Shown: one piece after another, positions 14,849 through 22,128 of the stretch
Numbering within the stretch: position 1 is the first letter of the stretch
How the letters are laid out: each line of letters begins with the position of its first letter
NCBI GenBank assembly: GCA_002305165.1
Contig: DBQI01000051.1
Span: forward strand, 14,037-48,939
Source of the DNA: Armatimonadetes bacterium UBA1398
GTDB lineage: Bacteria > Armatimonadota > Zipacnadia > UBA1398
Length of the DNA stretch: 34,903 nucleotides
Direction of reading: 5' to 3'
Notes under the pieces: model-generated
What the model was told of the DNA's origin: nothing
The model's input: only the letters and a program-made list of their open reading frames with translations
The model's database searches: none
Position numbers and translations under genes: made by a program

Positions 14849-15355
14849 ATGCCTGCATCGAAGAAGGACGTGCTGGACGCGGCAATTCAGCTTGAGAACG
14901 ATGGCCGCGACTACTTCCTGGAGGCCGCGTCGAAGTCATCGAACGACGTGGTCCGCAAGGTCCTCGAGTCCCTGGCCGAGGATGAGCTTCGGCACATCTC
15001 CTGGATCCAGCAGCACTACCCCGAGGCGAAGTCGGCCGAGCAGGCCAACCGGGAGTTCTACCAGAGGCTCTCGGGCCTGTTCGCGGACGTCGCCGAGGAG
15101 GAGAAGGAGAAGGTCGCCGCCTCCGAGGACGACCTGAAGGCCCTCGATCACGCCCTGTCCATCGAGTACGCCACCTCCAAGGCCTACAAGGACTGGGCGG
15201 CCGATGCCGAGGACCCAGAGGTCGTGGAGCTCTGCCGAATCCTCGCGGGAGTGGAGCACTTCCACGCCCAGCTCATCGAGAACACGATCCAGTACCTCAA
15301 GAAGCCTGGCGACTGGTTCATGCAAGAGGAGCGTTGGTTCTTCGAGGGCGGCTAG
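14849..15355 (+). CDS. Rubrerythrin-like ferritin-family di-iron protein
   Basis: A 168-residue four-helix protein with AAGGAG before the ATG. The di-iron ligands of the rubrerythrin fold can be placed: Glu16 (QLENDGRDYF), Glu46 and His49 (DELRH), Glu106 (SIEYATSKAY), Glu136 and His139 (EHFH). There is no C-terminal rubredoxin domain, so an external donor such as the nearby rubredoxins is likely. Related proteins reduce hydrogen peroxide, the product of superoxide reductase, which makes the gene order meaningful. The C-terminus ends in an aromatic stretch (WFMQEERWFFEGG) common in this subfamily. A strong hairpin follows the stop. Confidence 0.9.
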   Translation: MPASKKDVLDAAIQLENDGRDYFLEAASKSSNDVVRKVLESLAEDELRHISWIQQHYPEAKSAEQANREFYQRLSGLFADVAEEEKEKVAASEDDLKALDHALSIEYATSKAYKDWAADAEDPEVVELCRILAGVEHFHAQLIENTIQYLKKPGDWFMQEERWFFEGG

Positions 15356-15379
15356 ACGGCGGCCCTGGCCCATTGCGCG

Positions 15380-15405
15380 GTGGAGCGCCCCCGCGGGCGC
15401 TCCAC
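15380..15405 (+). terminator. Strong hairpin after the ferritin-like gene, probable terminator
   Basis: An 11-bp perfect stem, GTGGAGCGCCC with GGGCGCTCCAC, closes a CCGC loop 25 nt after the stop at 15355. No T-run follows, so it is not a classical intrinsic terminator. It probably marks the 3' end of the redox-defence transcript. Confidence 0.6.
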
Positions 15406-15446
15406 TATGCGCTCCGATTGGCCAACAACATCACGGAGGCGGTCCC

Positions 15447-16793
15447 GTGCTGATGAACCTTGCTAAAGAGGGAGGCCTCCGGCGCAGCCTATGGCTGGGG
15501 GGCGTCTTCGCCCTTACCGTGGGCCTCACCATCATTGTGGGCGCGCTGCAGTCTCCGCGAGCGGCCGCTCAGGACGAATACCACTTCCTCGACCCCCCGA
15601 TGTGCGGCGCCTGCCACCAACAGCAGCACGCCCAGTGGCAGCACTCCCTCCATGCCCTCGCGCACACGGAGCCGATCTACGACCGCTACTTCATCCAGGC
15701 CTCGCAGGAGTCCGGCGGAGAGCTTGAGGCCTACTGCGCCTCGTGCCACACGCCCATCGGCGTCCTGAACGGCACGATCCCCTTCGCCGAGCCGCCGAGC
15801 GGCCCTGAAGACACCGTGCTCGCCAGCAAGGTGGAGCAGGCTGGGGTGAGCTGCGACTTCTGCCACAGCATCGAGGGCTACACGGAGCTTCGGAACGCGA
15901 GCTACGTCGTGGACCGCTCGGACACCAAACGCGGCCCGTACGAGGATGCCGACGCCCAGGGCTTCCACGAGAGCGCCCACTCGCCCCTCCATCGCAGCGC
16001 CGAGTTCTGCGCCATCTGCCACGTGGTGGACCATCCCGTGAACGGGATCCACCTGGAGATGACCTACCAGGAGTACCTGGAGAGCGGCTACCCCGAGGAA
16101 GGCGTCATCTGTCACGACTGCCACATGAACCGCAACCTGGGCGATGAGCCGCGGCGGCTCCCCGGCGCCGCCTCCATCCTGGGACCCGAACGAGACCATG
16201 TGGCCGACCACTACTTCGTCGGTCCCAACATCGTCTTCGCCGATGAGCCGGGCGCCGAGGACCTCAGGGAGCTGAGCCTGAAGCTGCTCCGCAAGGCGGC
16301 CACCCTGGACATCACCGGCGCCACCTACGAGGGCGGCCGTATCAGCGTCGACATCGACGTGACGAACAAGGGCGCGGGACACAGCATCCCCTCCGGGATC
16401 ACCGAGCTGCGGCAGGTTTGGCTCGAGGTCATCGTCACCGATGGCGACGGAGACGCCGTGATGCATGCCGGCGCCCTGGACGCCGCAGGCGAGATCAAGC
16501 CGGATACCGTGGTCTACACCACCATCGTCAAGGATGCCGAGGGCAACGCGACCACCAAGTTCTGGCTGACCGAGGAGAAGGCGTCGGACTACCGCATCCC
16601 CGCTCGCGCCACCCTCAGCGAGACCGTCTCGGCGGCCGCGCAGCTTGGCCCGGGCGAGTACACGGTCACGGCAAACCTGCTCTATCGGAGCGTCTCGCCC
16701 TTCGGCCTGGGCGAGGTCGGCATGCCCGAGGGTGAGGTCATCGTCCCCGTGATCCCGATGGCGACCGCTCAGTCGACTTTGACCGTCGAGTAG
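15447..16793 (+). CDS. Exported pentaheme c-type cytochrome
   Basis: A 448-residue periplasmic or membrane-anchored electron-transfer protein. GTG 15447 has GGAGG 7 nt upstream; the in-frame ATG at 15453 is 13 nt away. Residues about 12-42 form a signal peptide or anchor (LWLGGVFALTVGLTIIVGAL). Five CxxCH haem sites follow (CGACH, CASCH, CDFCH, CAICH, CHDCH) in a cytochrome c554/NrfA-like context, with scattered histidines that may be distal ligands. The C-terminal 170 residues are a beta-sandwich containing NKGAGHSIPSGI, a module frequent in multihaem proteins of sediment bacteria. The physiological partner is unknown. A role as a quinol-linked carrier or oxygen/nitrogen-oxide reductase component is possible. 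Confidence 0.9.
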   Translation: MLMNLAKEGGLRRSLWLGGVFALTVGLTIIVGALQSPRAAAQDEYHFLDPPMCGACHQQQHAQWQHSLHALAHTEPIYDRYFIQASQESGGELEAYCASCHTPIGVLNGTIPFAEPPSGPEDTVLASKVEQAGVSCDFCHSIEGYTELRNASYVVDRSDTKRGPYEDADAQGFHESAHSPLHRSAEFCAICHVVDHPVNGIHLEMTYQEYLESGYPEEGVICHDCHMNRNLGDEPRRLPGAASILGPERDHVADHYFVGPNIVFADEPGAEDLRELSLKLLRKAATLDITGATYEGGRISVDIDVTNKGAGHSIPSGITELRQVWLEVIVTDGDGDAVMHAGALDAAGEIKPDTVVYTTIVKDAEGNATTKFWLTEEKASDYRIPARATLSETVSAAAQLGPGEYTVTANLLYRSVSPFGLGEVGMPEGEVIVPVIPMATAQSTLTVE

Positions 16794-16820
16794 CCGCGCC
16801 AACGCCGAGAGGACCATCGC

Positions 16821-17741
16821 ATGCCCACCGTCAGGCCCCTGGATCCATCGGACTATGGGGCCCTCCACCGGCTCTACACGTCGATGTCCGCCGGGATACC
16901 CCATCACTTCCGGGTGGGCGAGGAGCAGTTCTCCGAGCAGCTGTTGGGCTACGGTCGCCTGAGCGCCGCCGACTGCGTGGACCCCGGGCTGGAGGCCGCT
17001 TTCGTCGCTGAGCGCGCGGGCGAGCCCATCGCCCTCGCTCTCACCACGGTCTTGGCGAAACAGCACGAGTGGGGGCCCATGGAGCCAGGCACGGGCATCC
17101 TTCGGTTCCTGCTCGCTCCGCCGGGCGCCCAGGAGCAGGCGATAGCGGCCATCCGTGCCGCCCAGGATCACCTGGCGCAGGCCGGCGCGCACACGGTCCT
17201 GGCGATGCACTACATCTTCGGCCCCGTCTTCCACAACACGGGCTGCGCGATGCTGCCTGCGGCGTGGCCGTGGCTCGGCCACTGGCTGTTCCTCGCGGGG
17301 TTCCGAGCGAGGAGCAGCGAGATCCGGCTGCGGCGGTCCATGAAGGAGCGACCGGAGCCCCTGGAGCTTCCCGCCGGGAGCGAGTTGCGAGAGCACGTGG
17401 CGGAGGGGCGCACCCTCGGCGCCCCCGCCAACCTCGACGAATGGGACCTCTACATCGACGGGGAGAACGCGGCCCAATGCCACAACGCCTTCGGCGAGAA
17501 CTATGTGCGGGGCGCGAGGCACGACGCCGTCCATACCGAGTGGCTGGGCGTCGCGGAGAGGTTCCGCGGCCGCGGGCTGGCGCGTGCCATGCTGCGGCTG
17601 GGCATGGTGCGAGCCTGGGATCGGGGAAGCCGCGTGGCGACCCTCACGACGGCGGGCATCAACTTCCGAGCCCAGGCCCTCTACATCACCGAGGGCTACG
17701 CGCAGACGGACACGATGTGGGACTTCCACATCCCACACTGA
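16821..17741 (+). CDS. GNAT-family N-acetyltransferase
   Basis: A 306-residue cytoplasmic protein with GAGAGGA before the ATG. The C-terminal half has the acetyl-CoA-binding motif A of the GNAT fold (TEWLGVAERFRGRGLARAML, matching R/Q-x-x-G-x-G/A) and the usual NFRAQALYITEGYAQ end motif. The N-terminal half (MPTVRPLDPSDYGALHRLY) looks like a second, degenerate GNAT domain, making this a tandem-GNAT protein. The substrate cannot be read from the sequence. It is followed after 18 nt by trmH. Confidence 0.88.
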   Translation: MPTVRPLDPSDYGALHRLYTSMSAGIPHHFRVGEEQFSEQLLGYGRLSAADCVDPGLEAAFVAERAGEPIALALTTVLAKQHEWGPMEPGTGILRFLLAPPGAQEQAIAAIRAAQDHLAQAGAHTVLAMHYIFGPVFHNTGCAMLPAAWPWLGHWLFLAGFRARSSEIRLRRSMKERPEPLELPAGSELREHVAEGRTLGAPANLDEWDLYIDGENAAQCHNAFGENYVRGARHDAVHTEWLGVAERFRGRGLARAMLRLGMVRAWDRGSRVATLTTAGINFRAQALYITEGYAQTDTMWDFHIPH

Positions 17742-17759
17742 TGGCCACCGAGGAGGCCC

Positions 17760-18335
17760 ATGGCACGCGAGCACCCCAGTGATCGCTCGGAACGAGCCTT
17801 GGCCAACCGCCAGGGCGACCTCCATGTGATCATCGAGGACATCCGGAAGGACGCGAACGCGAGCGGGATCATGAGGACCGCGGAGGCGGTCGGAGTGGGG
17901 ACCATCCACGTCATCAAGACCGATGGGCTCAACCAATCCGTGCTGCCACGAGTCAGTCGCGGGGCCGAGCGATGGCTGGAGATCGAGTCCCATACCGAAC
18001 CCGGCTCCTGTATCGCCCGGCTGCACGCTCAGGGGGTCGCCGTCTACTGCTCGGCCGTGATCCCCGAGGCGGTGGACTTCCGCTCCGTCGACTACACCCG
18101 GCCCTGTGCCATCGCGGTCGGGAACGAGACCGAAGGCGCCTCGGGCTCCCTCGCCGCCCTGGCCGATGAGGTAATCATGATCCCCATGATGGGCCTCACC
18201 GAGAGCCTCAATGTAGGCGCGGCCGCGGCGGTGATCCTCTACGAGGCCCAGCGCCAACGGGCCGAGGCTGGGATGTACATGACTCGGGGGCTGGATGCCG
18301 ACGCCCCGGACAACCACGGAGGACGATCGCGATGA
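17760..18335 (+). CDS. trmH: tRNA (guanosine-18-2'-O)-methyltransferase TrmH
   Basis: A 191-residue SPOUT enzyme that methylates the ribose of G18 in tRNA using S-adenosylmethionine. The three family motifs are clear: motif 1 NASGIMRTAEAVGV, motif 2 AIAVGNETEGAS, and motif 3 IPMMGLTESLNVGAAAAVIL followed by YEAQRQRAEAGMY, the same ending as in the E. coli enzyme. VDFRSVDYTRP also matches E. coli TrmH closely. Length is slightly short because the C-terminal extension is small. GAGGAGG lies about 5 nt before the ATG. The stop overlaps the next start (ATGA), an odd coupling of a tRNA modification gene to a secreted glycosidase. Confidence 0.93.
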   Translation: MAREHPSDRSERALANRQGDLHVIIEDIRKDANASGIMRTAEAVGVGTIHVIKTDGLNQSVLPRVSRGAERWLEIESHTEPGSCIARLHAQGVAVYCSAVIPEAVDFRSVDYTRPCAIAVGNETEGASGSLAALADEVIMIPMMGLTESLNVGAAAAVILYEAQRQRAEAGMYMTRGLDADAPDNHGGRSR

Positions 18336-21223
18336 GACACCTGAGTTGGGTCGGCTTGCCCATGCTATTCGCGTCCGCGGCGGGAGCCCAGGAAGACTTC
18401 ACCATCGCGTGCGACTCCCTGGAGGCGGTCTCCGTCCTCAAGGGCTCCGCCCTGGTGGAGGTTCGTGAGGAGGATGGACGCACCGCCATCGCCATGGCGG
18501 ACCAGAACCTAGGCAGCGCCGTCCTGGGTTTCGAGCCGCTGGCGCCGGTCACCCCCGGCCAAGCCTATCTGCTCGCCGTCGATCTCCGTGGGGCCGGACT
18601 CAGCTCGTGCCAGGTTCGGCCCGAGGTCCGCTTCCTGGATGCCGCCGGCGACGAGATCGCTGCCACCGAGGGCGACTGGGTGATCCACTCAGCTCCCTGG
18701 CGGCGGCTGCGGGTCGTGGCGGTCGCCCCCGAGGGTGCTAGCCAGGCCCGCATCGTCATCCATGGGGTCACCGCGAGCATGGTGCCCCTGGCCGAGGACC
18801 ACAAGACCGGCGCGGTGCTGATCGATGACATCGAGTGGATGCCGGCGCCGCGCCTGGAGCACGAATCCTCGGCGGCGGGGAACGTCGTCGAGGAGGGCGA
18901 TCCCATCGAGTTCACCTTCCGCGCCGAGGGCGCGCCCGCCGGGCACGAGTGGGTGTGGCATGCCAGCGTCGTCGACTGGCTCGGGGGCGTGAGGACCGAG
19001 GCCGACGGCATGAGCCTGGACGTGGGTCCGACCTGGAGCCTGAGCTTCGAGGGGTACGGACGGGGCTACTACGAAGCACGATGGTGGATCGAGCGCGATG
19101 GTCAGCTGTGCCTGGAGGGACGGGTCCCCTTCTCGGTGGTGCCGCCACTGGCGGAGCAGCCCTTCGACCCCGACTCCCAGGTCGCTCTGGACGCCGGCTT
19201 CGCGTGGTTCGTGGCCGACACCCCCGAGCGGCTCCGCCTCGCGGCGCGCTTGGCGCGCATGGCGGGCCTGACGTGCCTGCGCGACCGTCTCTCGTGGGCT
19301 CGAACCAACCCCGCCGAGGGCGTCTACACGTGGGGCGAGTACGCCGAGACGGCCCGCGCCCAGCGCGAGGCGGGCATCACCGTCTACCAAGTCATGCATG
19401 ACTGCCCGGAATGGGCGCGAGAAGCGGGCCGCGATCCCGTCTCGGCCCACGCCGCGCCCCCTCGAGACCTGCGGGCCGTCTACCGGTACTTCCGCGAGGC
19501 GGCCTCCGCCTTCCCCGAGGAGATCCCTTACTGGGAGATCTGGAACGAGCCAGACATCTTCTTCTTCGCGGGCCGGCCCGAGGAGTATGCGGGCATACTG
19601 AAGGCGGCCTACCTGGGCTGCCACCATGGCAACCCCAACTCCCGCGTGCTCCTGGGCTCCCTGGCGCACCCGCCGGGCCAATGGTACCAGCGCGCCCTCG
19701 AATGCGGCCTCTCCGACTACATGGACATCTGGAACATGCACTACTACGGCAGTCCCGAGGGAGTCATCGACCGCATCCGCGCCAATCAGGCGGCGATGCT
19801 CGCTTCCGGGCCGGAGAAGCCCGTATGGCTGACCGAGATGGGAGTGCCTGCCCACCGCGCGGCCGATGGCAGCTACGTCGAGTCCGAGCGCGAGCAGGCG
19901 AGCTACCTCGTCAAGGCCTACAGCAACTCCCTGGGCCACGGCGTCGACCGGTTCTTCTACTTCTTCATGCAGGAGTTCCTGGAGGCGGCGTCGAGCCTAT
20001 GGGGCATCACCCGCGTCGACCTGACGCCCAAGCCCGCCTACTCGGCCCTCGCCCAGTACGCGGCCCTGGTCGGGGGGCGGCACTGCTTGGGGCGGCTCGA
20101 CTGGGGCGACCCCTCAGTCTACGCCTACGCCTGGGGCCCCCTCGATGACGCCGTGGTCGTGGCCTGGGCGGGCGGCGAGGCGCCCCTTCCCGATCTGACC
20201 TACTCCCAGGCCCTGGATCTCATGGGGCAACCCCTCTCCGAGCCGACTCTGGGGCCCACCCCCCTCTACCTGGTGGGCGTGGAGGGCGCCGAGGCCGAGT
20301 TCGCGGTGGACGCGGGGCCTGTCCTGGAGGCTCCCGCGCCCGAGAACCTGGGGGACCTGGCCGTTGTGGTGGACCTGCGGCTGTTGCCTGAGGAGGATGC
20401 GGCCATCGGCACGCCCGATCGTAAGGCTGAGCCAAGGCTGGGGCCCAACGAGCGTCTGCCCCTGCGCGCGGGGCTCTACAACTTCGGGGAGGAGACGGTG
20501 GCCGTGGAGCCCGAGTTGCTCCTTCCGGCGGGGTGGTCCTTCGAGGGTGCCTTGCCCACCTCCGTTGAGGTGGCTCCGGGCGAGCTGAGCGAGTACCTGC
20601 TCACCGTAGTGCCTGGCCCCATGCGCCCCCTCGATGACTACGCGCTTCGCCTACAGGCCTCCGTCGGTGGGCGGGAGTTGGCCCCGGCCGTGGCCTATGT
20701 CGGCTGCGACCGGGAGGCCCTGGAGCCGGCAGCCTGGAGCCCTCTGGGGCCCGCCGCCGATGACCCCCACGAGTGGCATGCCACCCACTCGGAGAACACC
20801 CGCTTCAGCGTCGAGCTTGCGGGTGACGACGGCCTCCGCAACCGGGCGGACATGCCCGGCGAGGGCGACCGCTGGGTGATGGCCAACTGCCCCGTGCTGC
20901 CTGACGACGATCTGGCCAGCCAGGACGCGGTGTCCGTAGAGTTCCGCTCGGCCATGACCGCCGCCGAGTCCCTGATCGTGATCCTCGTGGAGAGCGACGG
21001 CAGCCAGTACATGGCCTCAGCCGACAACGCCTTCCGCGACGGCGACTGGGTCCGCCACCGGTTCTGGCTGCGCGACCTCGCGCTGAACCGCGGGGTGTCC
21101 GCGGATGAGAATGAATCGCTGGACCTCGATCAGGTCGAGCGCATCCTCTTCGGCGCTTCCTTCCGCACCGGCATCTCCGAGGCGGAGTGGTGGATACGGG
21201 ACGCGCGACTGGAGCGCTTCTGA
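18332..21223 (+). CDS. Secreted multidomain clan GH-A glycoside hydrolase
   Basis: A 963-residue exported enzyme. A short signal peptide (about 1-19) is followed by a jelly-roll carbohydrate-binding-like domain (about 20-170) and an Ig-like domain (about 175-275). A TIM barrel (about 290-600) has both clan GH-A catalytic glutamates: Glu406 in WEIWNEPD (acid/base) and Glu502 in WLTEMG (nucleophile). The closest relatives by layout are GH39, GH5 and similar beta-glycosidases; I cannot fix the family. A C-terminal Ig-like region (about 690-770) and a second binding-like domain (about 800-963) complete the protein. It probably cleaves plant or algal polysaccharide outside the cytoplasm. The start overlaps the trmH stop by 4 nt. 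Confidence 0.88.
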   Translation: MRHLSWVGLPMLFASAAGAQEDFTIACDSLEAVSVLKGSALVEVREEDGRTAIAMADQNLGSAVLGFEPLAPVTPGQAYLLAVDLRGAGLSSCQVRPEVRFLDAAGDEIAATEGDWVIHSAPWRRLRVVAVAPEGASQARIVIHGVTASMVPLAEDHKTGAVLIDDIEWMPAPRLEHESSAAGNVVEEGDPIEFTFRAEGAPAGHEWVWHASVVDWLGGVRTEADGMSLDVGPTWSLSFEGYGRGYYEARWWIERDGQLCLEGRVPFSVVPPLAEQPFDPDSQVALDAGFAWFVADTPERLRLAARLARMAGLTCLRDRLSWARTNPAEGVYTWGEYAETARAQREAGITVYQVMHDCPEWAREAGRDPVSAHAAPPRDLRAVYRYFREAASAFPEEIPYWEIWNEPDIFFFAGRPEEYAGILKAAYLGCHHGNPNSRVLLGSLAHPPGQWYQRALECGLSDYMDIWNMHYYGSPEGVIDRIRANQAAMLASGPEKPVWLTEMGVPAHRAADGSYVESEREQASYLVKAYSNSLGHGVDRFFYFFMQEFLEAASSLWGITRVDLTPKPAYSALAQYAALVGGRHCLGRLDWGDPSVYAYAWGPLDDAVVVAWAGGEAPLPDLTYSQALDLMGQPLSEPTLGPTPLYLVGVEGAEAEFAVDAGPVLEAPAPENLGDLAVVVDLRLLPEEDAAIGTPDRKAEPRLGPNERLPLRAGLYNFGEETVAVEPELLLPAGWSFEGALPTSVEVAPGELSEYLLTVVPGPMRPLDDYALRLQASVGGRELAPAVAYVGCDREALEPAAWSPLGPAADDPHEWHATHSENTRFSVELAGDDGLRNRADMPGEGDRWVMANCPVLPDDDLASQDAVSVEFRSAMTAAESLIVILVESDGSQYMASADNAFRDGDWVRHRFWLRDLALNRGVSADENESLDLDQVERILFGASFRTGISEAEWWIRDARLERF

Positions 21224-21226
21224 GCG

Positions 21227-21673
21227 CTACACGACCTTACGGAAGACCTGGACTCGGTTGGGGCTGCCGAGGCGCGTGTTGTCCGTGATCTGGAGCTGGG
21301 CGCCATTGTCCGTGAGCCGAATCGAGATGCGGATGACGGCCCCCGACTCGGTCACCAGACCCGCCGTGCCCTCGCGTACGCCCTCCTCCACATCGCGCAG
21401 CTGCTGGATCATCCGGAGCGCGAAGATCCGTTCGGGCTCATCGCTGTAGACGACGGCGCCCTCTTGGGTCACCGTCAGGGTGAGCGCGCGCATCGCCGGA
21501 TTGATGGTCTGCTCGCTGGAGCCCTCCTCGATGAGGTTCCAGATCCCGACGAGTTCAGCCGGCGCAAGCGGGTCCGACGTCGCCCCCCCCGCACAGCCGC
21601 TCCAGCCGAGAGCAATGGCCGTGATGACCAACAGTAAGAGCCCGAAACTCCATCGCGCGCCATGGCTAGCCAT
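21227..21673 (-). CDS. Small exported putative lipoprotein
   Basis: A 148-residue protein on the minus strand, convergent with the hydrolase and ending 3 nt from it. GGAGG lies about 6 nt before the ATG. The N-terminus is a hydrophobic signal (FGLLLLVITAIALG) followed by WSGC, with Cys27 as likely lipidation site. Trp at -3 is atypical for a lipobox, so this is not certain. The mature part begins LVGIWNLIEEG, as in small lipocalin-like lipoproteins, and continues as alternating strands, compatible with a small beta-barrel. Function unknown. Confidence 0.78.
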   Translation of the reverse strand: MASHGARWSFGLLLLVITAIALGWSGCAGGATSDPLAPAELVGIWNLIEEGSSEQTINPAMRALTLTVTQEGAVVYSDEPERIFALRMIQQLRDVEEGVREGTAGLVTESGAVIRISIRLTDNGAQLQITDNTRLGSPNRVQVFRKVV

Positions 21674-21802
21674 GTGTTCCTCCGATGCGTCCCTCCCACC
21701 GAACGATGATTACGACCCCGATGGCCCGGGCACCTTGTCCCACGTCCCCGGAGGCGTCCTGGATGCTACACTACTGCGGTGTCGAACCTCCGAGGAGGTC
21801 CC

Positions 21803-22054
21803 ATGGATAGCTCCATCATCCACATCTACGGCGAGAACTGGTGCGGCGACTGCCGCCGAGCCAAGGCGCTCCTCGAGGCCCGCGACGTGCCGTTCCGATG
21901 GCATGACACATCGAAGGACTCGGAGGCCCGGGACTTCGTGAGCCGCGCGCGGCCGGGCGATGAGCGGATCCCCCTGGTCGTCTTCCCCGATGGCTCTATC
22001 CTCGTGGAACCCACCAACGCGGAGTTGCTCGCCAAGCTGGGCCCGACCGCGTAG
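21803..22054 (+). CDS. Mycoredoxin/glutaredoxin-like thiol oxidoreductase
   Basis: An 83-residue thioredoxin-fold protein. The ATG at 21803 has GAGGAGG upstream; a GTG at 21779 would add an unlikely tail. The active site is WCGDC (Cys12 and Cys15), next to the first strand (IIHIYGEN). The cis-proline segment is IPLVVFPDGSILVEPTNAEL, the layout of mycoredoxin-1 and NrdH-like proteins. It probably reduces mixed disulfides of proteins or low-molecular-weight thiols. The acidic Asp between the cysteine pair differs from the CPYC of classical glutaredoxins. It is monocistronic and followed by a hairpin terminator. Confidence 0.88.
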   Translation: MDSSIIHIYGENWCGDCRRAKALLEARDVPFRWHDTSKDSEARDFVSRARPGDERIPLVVFPDGSILVEPTNAELLAKLGPTA

Positions 22055-22085
22055 CCCGGCATGTTCCTAGGAGCGAAGGCTGGAA

Positions 22086-22121
22086 CCGAGGGGCGTGGAG
22101 CTGCAGCCCCACGCCCCTCGG
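22086..22121. terminator. Bidirectional hairpin terminator between convergent genes
   Basis: A 13-bp perfect stem (CCGAGGGGCGTGG with CCACGCCCCTCGG) closes a 10-nt loop and is followed by GGTTT. It lies between the glutaredoxin stop (22054) and the stop of the minus-strand gene (22129), so it can serve both directions. Confidence 0.75.
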
Positions 22122-22128
22122 GTTTGCC

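Noticed and set aside
15489..18317. A 942-codon open frame on the minus strand
   Set aside because: It runs antisense through the pentaheme cytochrome, GNAT and trmH genes, all clearly real on the plus strand. Its product has no domain character. It is a by-product of high-GC codon bias.
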